64,000 bases of DNA from Bacillota bacterium (GTDB taxonomy: Bacteria; Bacillota; Clostridia; Christensenellales; Aristaeellaceae). Below are positions 58,204 to 64,000 of this stretch, piece by piece. Numbering within the stretch: the first letter of the stretch is position 1; each line of letters opens with the position of its first letter. The DNA lies in contig JAEZHM010000131.1 in NCBI GenBank assembly GCA_023416585.1, positions 155,033 to 219,032 of the forward strand, written 5' to 3'. The notes under the pieces are model-generated. The model was given only the letters and a program-made list of their open reading frames with translations, did no database searches and had not been told where the DNA came from. The translations under genes were made by a program, and so were the position numbers.

Positions 58204-59222
58204 TGGATCAACCCGCGCATTCTTGAAATAGCCGCTACTCCATCAACCATGCCTTGGCACAACTTTTGCTGGTATTCGGGCAGGGATAGCAACAAATCAT
58301 CCTGCGGGGTGGACATGTATCCCATTTCGATCAGAAAAACAGGCATTTTGCACCAGTTGCTGCCCACATACGTATCTGTCTGGCCGATGCCTACCGGCTT
58401 TGCACCGGTAGATTCAGCCATGCAGTCAAGGAGCGCTTGGCCCCACATTTTGTATGTTTGGGGATTGGCCACCGCGCGAGCGTAATCGGAGCCAAGAGGG
58501 GTATACACCACAATGCCCCGGTTTGTTTTGTTTTTGTTTGCATTGGCATGCAGCCTTAAGCAGATATCGGCGTTTGCGTCGTTGGCGGTTTGCGCCCGTT
58601 CTAGATTGGTAACGGCTTTTTCCATGGTATCACGCGTCATAACGACTTGAGCGCCTTGTTCAAGAAGCATGTCCCGCAATTGCAGGCCGATTTCAAGGAC
58701 AACGACAGCTTCCCTGCGGTGGGTGGAAATGCCTTCCGCCATGCCGAACACGACGGCCTTCGTTCCCTTAAGCCCGGGTCCTATCGGCTCAATGCCTCCG
58801 GGGCTTTTAAGTTGATGGCCTGGATCGATGCATACAGTCAAGCCGTAAAGAGGCCCGTCTGCATTTGGCTTGGTGGCAGGTGTGGCTGTGGGGTACCTTG
58901 TTTGGGCCTTGAAGGAATTAAGCCTGCTTCCGGATAGTGAAAAGATGTTGATTGTCACGTTGTTTCCGGCATAGGTAAGGGGAAGTGCGACGTCACCCTG
59001 AAATCTGCCCTTTTCCCCCTTGAAAAGAACCGTTCCGGACTCCATGGAGCTTTTGTAGCCGATTTGAACATAATCCTGACCGTCTGCAACAAAGGAAAGG
59101 TTTATGGCATGTTCGCCCGGCTCATACGTAAAACCGCTGATCCTGGCAGCGGAAAGACCGGAAAAGGGGAAAACAAGAATAAGCACCAGGATGAGCACAA
59201 TCCGCTTTTTCATAGAACGCAT
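58200..59222 (-). CDS. N-acetylmuramoyl-L-alanine amidase (Amidase_3)
   Basis: The start at 59222 follows AAGGAG and shares a base with the stop of the cupin gene (TAATG). The 340-residue protein has a signal peptide or N-terminal anchor (MKKRIVLILVLILVFPFSGL), a beta-rich linker to about residue 125 and the catalytic domain from VCIDPGHQ. Zinc ligands are the His of DPGHQ, the Glu of HRREAVVVLEIG and the His of CLRLHANAN; the catalytic Glu is in FLIEMGYMST. It cleaves the amide bond between MurNAc and the peptide stem. In spore formers such enzymes act in growth or sporulation (CwlD-like). Confidence 0.92.
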   Translation of the reverse strand: MRSMKKRIVLILVLILVFPFSGLSAARISGFTYEPGEHAINLSFVADGQDYVQIGYKSSMESGTVLFKGEKGRFQGDVALPLTYAGNNVTINIFSLSGSRLNSFKAQTRYPTATPATKPNADGPLYGLTVCIDPGHQLKSPGGIEPIGPGLKGTKAVVFGMAEGISTHRREAVVVLEIGLQLRDMLLEQGAQVVMTRDTMEKAVTNLERAQTANDANADICLRLHANANKNKTNRGIVVYTPLGSDYARAVANPQTYKMWGQALLDCMAESTGAKPVGIGQTDTYVGSNWCKMPVFLIEMGYMSTPQDDLLLSLPEYQQKLCQGMVDGVAAISRMRGLIH

Positions 59223-59695
59223 TATTCTCCTTCATAATAGGCTGCTTCGTCTGCCCTTTTAAAGAACGCGGAATAATGGCCGTGGGCCAGGACGCCAACC
59301 TTGCCTGAATCGGGGTAAAATGCGATATCCGTGCCGCTTGACGTGTCCACATCCAGGTACGTAAGCATTTCTGTTTCCGACGCATTGGTGATCTTGTGGG
59401 CGCCTTTTTCGTAAGGCGGGCAGATCACCACATCCCCGGCTTGTATGATTCTATCGCCCTCCGGTGTTTTCAGCGTGCCGTGCCCGCTGATGATATAGAA
59501 AACCTCCGTCGTATTGGTATGGTAATGATACGGGTAGTTCGACTTTTGAGGCGGGATATCATAAAATGCCACCACACAGCCGTTCTCGCTGCCGCCTATT
59601 GCCAGATGCTTGAAATACTCATAGGGTTCATGCTCCTGCCTGTGGGCTGCGGGAAGCTGATGGATGTTTGTGACGAGGATGTTTTCCTGCCGCAT
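59222..59695 (-). CDS. Cupin-domain protein
   Basis: The start at 59695 follows GGAGGGG. The 157-residue protein is a single cupin with motif one YPYHYHTNTTEVFYIISGHG (His, His, Glu) and motif two GDVVICPPYEKGAHKI (His). These ligands should hold a metal ion. The last 45 residues include a strand TYLDVDTSSGTDIAFYPDSG typical of small-molecule or sugar-binding cupins. The reaction is unknown. It is coupled to the amidase gene by TAATG overlap, though a functional link between them is not evident. Confidence 0.87.
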   Translation of the reverse strand: MRQENILVTNIHQLPAAHRQEHEPYEYFKHLAIGGSENGCVVAFYDIPPQKSNYPYHYHTNTTEVFYIISGHGTLKTPEGDRIIQAGDVVICPPYEKGAHKITNASETEMLTYLDVDTSSGTDIAFYPDSGKVGVLAHGHYSAFFKRADEAAYYEGE

Positions 59696-59757
59696 GGTTT
59701 CCCCTCCATACATGGTTGGATAAGGCTGCTCCTATCCATCATCAGCCTGTGTACGCG

Positions 59758-60270
59758 TTACTTTTTACGGCACGGGATGTAATAATCCAATATGATCTGT
59801 CCCTTATCATCTGGCGTTGTGAACCTGGGGCAATTGTACAGTTCCATGCTCCAGGTAAACCCTTCGTTTGTATATCCCTTTTCTTCCAGCGCCTTGTTCG
59901 TGTATTCATGGGCCGGCATGCATACATCCGCGGTGTTATCGCCCTGAATCCAGCCAACCGCGGCGCTGGAAGCTGCAACGGGGCGTGATACAAAGCCGCC
60001 TCCCGGCACGGGGCAGCCTGGCTTCATCATCATGCCGCAAATATAGATGAAAGTATTGTCGTTACCCTGCCAGTCGGTCATGAAGCCGACGTAATCGGGA
60101 CAGAGAATCCAATCCTTTTGCGCTTCCAGAGCGGCAAATGTTCCATCGGCAAAACAGGAGTCCCAGAAAGCGGGGATGGGGTTTCCCTTTCCCATTTCCA
60201 CCTTGATTTCCTTGCCCGCAATGCACCATTCACCCAGTTCCTTGATTTCCATTTGAATCAGCTTTGACAT
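59758..60270 (-). CDS. GyrI-like effector-binding domain protein
   Basis: The start at 60270 follows GAAGGGAAA; the upstream in-frame stretch has no ribosome-binding site. The 170-residue protein is a stand-alone GyrI/Cass2-like domain with LGEWCIAGKEIKVEMGKGNP and a late SMELYNCPRF and ILDYYIPC. It has a well conserved Glu/Trp cavity typical of ligand-binding. Such single-domain proteins bind cationic drugs or hydrolyse some small molecules. It lies 26 bp downstream of the GNAT gene, on the same strand. Confidence 0.82.
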   Translation of the reverse strand: MSKLIQMEIKELGEWCIAGKEIKVEMGKGNPIPAFWDSCFADGTFAALEAQKDWILCPDYVGFMTDWQGNDNTFIYICGMMMKPGCPVPGGGFVSRPVAASSAAVGWIQGDNTADVCMPAHEYTNKALEEKGYTNEGFTWSMELYNCPRFTTPDDKGQIILDYYIPCRKK

Positions 60271-60296
60271 GTTTTTTCCCTTCTTCTTTTGAAATA

Positions 60297-60887
60297 TTAT
60301 GATTTTAGCGCAAGCCACTCGTCTTTTAACAGCCGGTAGACGACCCTGTCCTTGAGCCGTCCATCGTGCCACACGAAGTGTTTGAGCTCCGCTTCCTTGA
60401 TGAAACCGCACTTTTGCATGACCCGCTCGGAGCCTGCGTTTTCCTTCAGGCAGCCTGCGGACATACGGTAGACGCCGTCTTCCATGAACGCAAAGCGCAT
60501 AAGTTCCTTAACTGCCTCGGAGGTATACCCCTGATTCCAGAAGCAGGAATAGGTGAAGTAGCCCAAGCCGGCCAGCTTGCCTAAAGGAGTAATGGTGTTT
60601 ACCGTATACCCGATCTCGCCGATATGACTGCCTGTGTGCTTTTCCTCCATGCGAAGAAATATATGCGCCCTATCGCCGCTGCCGATTTCTTTCATGGAAA
60701 ATTGCAGGTTTGATTCTGATTCAGCCATTGTTCGTGTTTGCAGATCTGCAAGGTAATGCATGGCCTTTTCATCTGTAAAAAGGGCGTGGTGTGTTGGAAG
60801 ATCGGAAGGAACATGATCCCTCAGGATCATACGTTCCGTTTCAAGCCTAATAAAACCGGGCTGTTCAATTTCCTGTCCGCCGTTCAT
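60297..60887 (-). CDS. GNAT-family acetyltransferase (RimJ/RimL type)
   Basis: The start at 60887 is chosen because a small upstream frame ends in the ATGA that overlaps it; the longer in-frame start at 60998 has a weak site. The 196-residue protein opens with IRLETERMILRDHVPSDLP and has the acetyl-CoA loop region YFTYSCFWNQGYTSEAVKEL and the AGCLKENAGSERVMQKCGF block, as in RimJ/RimL-type N-acetyltransferases. Targets may be protein N-termini, antibiotics or small amines. It is followed by the GyrI-like gene. Confidence 0.88.
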   Translation of the reverse strand: MNGGQEIEQPGFIRLETERMILRDHVPSDLPTHHALFTDEKAMHYLADLQTRTMAESESNLQFSMKEIGSGDRAHIFLRMEEKHTGSHIGEIGYTVNTITPLGKLAGLGYFTYSCFWNQGYTSEAVKELMRFAFMEDGVYRMSAGCLKENAGSERVMQKCGFIKEAELKHFVWHDGRLKDRVVYRLLKDEWLALKS

Positions 60888-60967
60888 ACCGTGCCTGCCA
60901 TTCTGCCTTGCACCGGCAGGATGCCGGCTTTGGCCGCAGCATGCGCCGTTTTCTCCAGCCACACCAT
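60884..60967 (-). CDS. Possible 27-residue leader peptide coupled to the GNAT gene
   Basis: An ATG at 60967 has GGAGG (60979-60975) 7 bp upstream and encodes 27 residues, MVWLEKTAHAAAKAGILPVQ then GRMAGTV, with a stop that overlaps the GNAT start codon (ATGA). The good ribosome-binding site belongs to this small frame, while the GNAT start has none of its own. It may thus be a leader that brings ribosomes to the acetyltransferase, or a real small protein. No similar protein is recognised. Confidence 0.4.
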   Translation of the reverse strand: MVWLEKTAHAAAKAGILPVQGRMAGTV

Positions 60968-61120
60968 TGATTATCCTCCGCACACGATATAACTGCATTT
61001 ATCATACATGATTTTATGGTGATTTGCACGCATTTTTTGGTGTGCTTTCTTGTGATTCCCAATGCTGTCTGGCAATCCATGACTCATCATGATACAATAG
61101 CGGGAAAAGAGGGAGGGGGC

Positions 61121-62284
61121 ATGGTTTTGGAGAGCATGGAAGTATACGTGCATATCCCCTTTTGCAAGCGCAAGTGTCTTTATTGCGATTTTGCTTCCTG
61201 CGCCGGGCGTGAAGATTCCATGGAACACTACTGCCGTGCCTTGATGAAAGAAATACGGCTGCGGGCCAATGAACTGGGTCCTGTGCCTGTTGTAACAGCA
61301 TATATCGGCGGAGGTACGCCATCCATGCTCCCGCCTGCGCTGCTTTCACAGGTGCTTAATTGTTTGTTTGATGCCTTTCCGCTGGTTAAGGGCGCAGAGA
61401 TCACCTGCGAAGTAAATCCCGGCACACTCACGGAAGATTTTTTGTATATGCTGCATACCCATCAAGTGAACCGGCTGTCTCTGGGGGCGCAAGCCAGGCA
61501 GGAAAAGCTGCTGCGCGCGCTGGGACGCATACATTGCTGGAAAGAGGTGGAGGAATCCGTTTTAATGGCCAGGCAGGCTGGCTTTGAGAACCTGAACATC
61601 GACCTGATGTTTGGTTTGCCTAATCAAACGCAGGAAGAATGGCGGGAGTCGCTTGAATCGGCATTGGAACTTAAACCGGAACATATCTCTTGCTATGGCC
61701 TGATCCTGGAGGAAGGAACGGTCCTTTACGAGCAGGCGGCAAAAGGACAGCTTCAACTGCCGGAGGAAGATGCGGAGCGGAGGATGTATGACGATACCCT
61801 GCACATCTTAGAGAAAGCGGGGCTCATGCCCTACGAAATATCCAACTTTGCAAAGCCCGGCCTGGAATGCCGCCATAACCTGGGCTATTGGCAGGGAGCA
61901 AACTACCTGGGCCTGGGCGCGGCAGCCCACTCAAGGCTTGACTGCGATCCGGAAATGGGCGCCTATAAGCGTTTTGGTAATACTTCAAGCCTTGATAAAT
62001 ATTTGATGAGCATGGATCAAGGCGTTATACCCGTGGAGGAATGCAATGTAATCCCTTTTCGGGAGGCGGAATTTGAAACGCTGATGCTGGGGCTGAGGGT
62101 GCTAAAGGGCGTGAAGGAAGCGGATTTCCTTCGCTGCCATGGGCGTGAGCTTCGGGAAGTCTTCGGCCTAAAAATCAATCCCCTGGTGGAAAGGGGACTG
62201 CTGAAATATTCTGATGGATATTTGCGGCTTACCCGCCGGGGCATGGATGTGCAAAACGCTGTTTTGGTGGAGTTGATGGACTGA
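61121..62284 (+). CDS. hemW: Radical SAM protein HemW (coproporphyrinogen-oxidase-like)
   Basis: The start at 61121 follows GGAGGGGG; 61136 is an alternative. The 387-residue protein has the [4Fe-4S] radical SAM motif CKRKCLYCDF (CxxxCxxC), the GGGTPSMLPPALL segment and the late block EISNFAKPGLECRHNLGYW. The latter separates HemW from true HemN. HemW binds heme and is thought to insert it into respiratory proteins; it is not an oxygen-independent coproporphyrinogen oxidase. In many Firmicutes hemW lies beside lepA and hrcA, but neither is here. The C-terminal HemN_C domain ends near MDVQNAVLVELMD. Confidence 0.9.
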   Translation: MVLESMEVYVHIPFCKRKCLYCDFASCAGREDSMEHYCRALMKEIRLRANELGPVPVVTAYIGGGTPSMLPPALLSQVLNCLFDAFPLVKGAEITCEVNPGTLTEDFLYMLHTHQVNRLSLGAQARQEKLLRALGRIHCWKEVEESVLMARQAGFENLNIDLMFGLPNQTQEEWRESLESALELKPEHISCYGLILEEGTVLYEQAAKGQLQLPEEDAERRMYDDTLHILEKAGLMPYEISNFAKPGLECRHNLGYWQGANYLGLGAAAHSRLDCDPEMGAYKRFGNTSSLDKYLMSMDQGVIPVEECNVIPFREAEFETLMLGLRVLKGVKEADFLRCHGRELREVFGLKINPLVERGLLKYSDGYLRLTRRGMDVQNAVLVELMD

Positions 62285-62337
62285 GGCTTATTTTTGCGTT
62301 GTACTACCAAAAGTTGTGCAAATAAGAAAGGGAACAA

Positions 62338-62853
62338 ATGAAACGGCTCATATTGATTGTGGGTCCTAACGGAACGGGAAAGTCAGCATCATGCAAGGCA
62401 CTTGTCGAACGATTGCCAAAGAGCGCATACATAGACAGCGACTATTGCCGGTATATGAATCCCTTTTCATTTTCTGATGAGGAAATAGAAGTGGTAATAT
62501 CCAATATATCAACCATGATGATAAACTATTTTCAACTAAGTACAATTGAGAATGTCATATTTCAATACGGATTCCATGGTGTGAGAAAACAGATTTTTGA
62601 CAGCATCTTGAATAAGCTTGCGGCAAGCAATATATCATATACTTTTTGCCCGTTTATCCTGGAGTGCAGCTTGGAGGAAAACATAAAGCGAATGCGGAAA
62701 GACGGGAGGGATGAAGAACGTATCAATAGGGCAATTCAGAAAACCAGGGGGATATATAGCGAATATAGCTATCCTCGCATAGATACCACATATCTGACGC
62801 CTGAAGAGACAGCAGAAAGAATGGAGCAAGCTATAGAGGTGCACAAAGAATAG
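62338..62853 (+). CDS. P-loop nucleotide kinase-like protein (zeta-toxin/AAA_33-like)
   Basis: The 171-residue protein begins ILIVGPNGTGKSASCKAL, a Walker A motif, and has an early Asp in AYIDSDYCRYMNPF that fits the catalytic Asp of kinases of this group. The region EENIKRMRKDGRDEERINRA looks like a lid with several Arg residues. It lacks the longer helices of zeta toxins, so a small-molecule or nucleotide kinase is more likely. The gene is less GC-rich than its neighbours. AAGAAAGGGAAC precedes the ATG. It stands alone between hemW and the transpeptidase gene. Confidence 0.8.
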   Translation: MKRLILIVGPNGTGKSASCKALVERLPKSAYIDSDYCRYMNPFSFSDEEIEVVISNISTMMINYFQLSTIENVIFQYGFHGVRKQIFDSILNKLAASNISYTFCPFILECSLEENIKRMRKDGRDEERINRAIQKTRGIYSEYSYPRIDTTYLTPEETAERMEQAIEVHKE

Positions 62854-63017
62854 CGTTTCCTCATCTTCAGGCATACAGACATGCTCCAATAGTTAAGATG
62901 CAGCCGCCAGCCCATACTCCGTTTCTGTGCAGAGAATGCCCGGAAAGAGGTGAATTGGGTATAGCGGCGTTTTATCATGCATAGAATTTGGCATTCCCGG
63001 CTAAAGGAGGCGGCGGC

Positions 63018-63698
63018 ATGCGCCTTGCGGCCCTTATCTGCCTGGTGCTAACGCTGGCTTTCGCGCTGGTTGTAACCGATTCAAACGCGCCGGCCAGCCC
63101 CGCGTCTGCAGCACCGCAGGAAAAATGGATACACATTGATCTCAACAGAAAGGCGCTGACACTGTACGAAGGAACGAAGGTATTGAAGGCATACGCCATT
63201 GCATCCGGAACGGCCGACAACCCGTCACCCATTGGCACCTGGCGGGTAACCAGCCGCTTTTCCAGCAAGATGTCCGGTTTTGGCACCAGGTTTCTGGGGC
63301 TGAATGTGCCGTGGGGGCAATTCGGCATTCATGGAACCAATAAACCGGGCTCCATAGGCACCAACGCATCTCACGGCTGTATCCGCATGTACGTCAAATC
63401 TGCGGAGGAACTGTACGGTCTTGTACCTAACGGCACGAAAGTGGTCATTGAGGGCGGCCCTTATGGCGGGTATGACAGTTACCTGCCCGTGCTCGTGCCC
63501 GGAGACCGCTCCAGCCATGTGCGGGAGGTGCAGCAGCGCCTGAACAGCCTTGGCTTTTTAACGGGCAACCCGGACGGCGTTTATGGCGCGGGCACCAGCC
63601 GGGCGGTTTTGAAGGCCCGGGAGGCCTATAAGCTGCCTAACGTGGATAGAATCGACGCTAAGCTGTACGACGCATTGGGGATTATTCTGTTTGAGTAA
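63018..63698 (+). CDS. L,D-transpeptidase (YkuD) with C-terminal peptidoglycan-binding domain
   Basis: The start at 63018 follows AAAGGAGG. The 226-residue secreted protein has a signal or anchor segment (LAALICLVLTLAFALVV), a YkuD domain from about residue 35 (WIHIDLNRKALTLYEGTKVL) with the active-site block GIHGTNKPG...THASHGCIR type residues: His in GIHGTN and Cys in SHGCIRM. A PG_binding_1 repeat follows (SHVREVQQRLNSLGFLTGNPDGVYG). It forms 3-3 peptide cross-links in the wall or spore cortex. It lies 52 bp upstream of spoIIIAA. Confidence 0.93.
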   Translation: MRLAALICLVLTLAFALVVTDSNAPASPASAAPQEKWIHIDLNRKALTLYEGTKVLKAYAIASGTADNPSPIGTWRVTSRFSSKMSGFGTRFLGLNVPWGQFGIHGTNKPGSIGTNASHGCIRMYVKSAEELYGLVPNGTKVVIEGGPYGGYDSYLPVLVPGDRSSHVREVQQRLNSLGFLTGNPDGVYGAGTSRAVLKAREAYKLPNVDRIDAKLYDALGIILFE

Positions 63699-63749
63699 AG
63701 AAGGTATAACCTCCACGGAAAAAACATAGGGATTGTCGGAGGGATGACC

Positions 63750-64000
63750 ATGGATTGGAAGGAAGCGGCTGCCTACCTGGGAGCCTGCTTACCGGAAAAA
63801 CTGGCGCATGCATTGGAGAAGGCAGGACCGCTCAGGGAGATACGCATCCGGGCAGATCAGGCGGCAAGCCTGAAAACGGAGGGAGGCTTCGAAAGGACAT
63901 CTTACGTACCCAATGGGGAACAGGTAACGGAGATGGCCGAGGCGCTGTGCGAGCATGCGCTGTATGCCAGGGCGGAGGAGATGCGCCAGGGTTTTGTAAC
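63750..64000 (+). CDS. spoIIIAA: Stage III sporulation protein AA (N-terminal part, cut by window edge)
   Basis: The start at 63750 lies 6 bp after GGAGGG (63738-63743); an ATG at 63744 is too close to that site. The 83 visible residues include KAGPLREIRIRADQAASLKT and the later LYARAEEMRQGFV. These are the LREIRLRxxxP and LYAxxEELRQGYIT blocks of SpoIIIAA, the ATPase that opens the spoIIIA operon for mother cell to forespore traffic. The ATP-binding domain is beyond the window. It shows that the organism belongs to an endospore-forming lineage. Confidence 0.88.
   Translation, partial: MDWKEAAAYLGACLPEKLAHALEKAGPLREIRIRADQAASLKTEGGFERTSYVPNGEQVTEMAEALCEHALYARAEEMRQGFV

Overview
This 64 kb window (about 50-55% GC, dense coding, Shine-Dalgarno sites of the AAGGAGG type) looks like chromosomal DNA of an endospore-forming, Gram-positive-type member of the Clostridia. 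The evidence is the start of spoIIIAA at the right edge, a HrcA/CIRCE site upstream of htpG, an ECF sigma/DUF4179 pair, SdpR/SdpI-type genes, a YmaF-like protein and heavy investment in sugar ABC transporters. There is no rRNA, tRNA, CRISPR array, integrase or transposase gene in view. A species cannot be named; a gut-type Clostridia lineage is an inference from the sugar genes and the dispersed palindromic repeats.

Layout. 0-4 kb: the tail of a LacI regulator, then a ribose-type ABC importer operon (ATPase, permease, binding protein) with a clear promoter and a LacI-like operator. 4-6.6 kb: YmaF-like protein, molybdopterin-oxidoreductase-like lipoprotein, ketopantoate-reductase-family enzyme. 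6.9-10.9 kb: a galactose-type mgl operon (binding lipoprotein, ATPase, permease) ending in a 65-residue membrane protein. 11-17.4 kb: secreted GH18 chitinase, aldo/keto reductase, VOC protein, HD hydrolase, MerR regulator, TrmO and a convergent SdpI/ArsR pair. 17.8-22.7 kb: a four-domain CoA-disulfide-reductase/rhodanese/TusA/DsrE-like protein, divergent from an alpha-L-rhamnosidase. 22.9-23.4 kb: a tandem array of palindromic elements. 23.5-27.8 kb: an ABC exporter with a PLDc_N-type small membrane protein, and a NarL-type two-component system. 28-35.7 kb: nucleoside hydrolase; macro-domain and VWA proteins; an AraC regulator divergent from an oxidoreductase/isomerase/oxidoreductase operon. 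36-44 kb: RNase R, then a second class of sugar importer (LplB/LplC/binding protein) whose LplB subunit has a large extra N-terminal membrane region. 44-50.7 kb: HAD hydrolase, cysteine-rich protein, ECF sigma with its membrane partner, a gene behind a sigma-D-like promoter, an APH-type kinase, and a repeat-rich stretch leading to one AT-rich orphan gene. 50.8-64 kb: htpG, guaB, a divergent guaA, dipeptidase, lone ABC ATPase, cell-wall amidase, cupin, GyrI-like protein, GNAT, hemW, a P-loop kinase, L,D-transpeptidase and partial spoIIIAA.

How the parts fit. Three importers, the secreted chitinase, the rhamnosidase, the nucleoside hydrolase and the Gfo/Idh-isomerase cassette describe a saccharolytic scavenger of plant or mucosal glycans. 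The Lpl-type importer has no ATPase of its own and presumably uses a shared one encoded elsewhere. guaB and guaA give GMP synthesis, but the GuaA glutaminase half has lost its catalytic residues.

The most unusual items are the LplB-type permease carrying three copies of a roughly 170-residue membrane module, the GuaA with a dead glutaminase domain, the AT-rich possible HEPN orphan, the sigma-D-like promoter before an uncharacterised gene, and several repeat families, two of which show compensatory base changes between copies.
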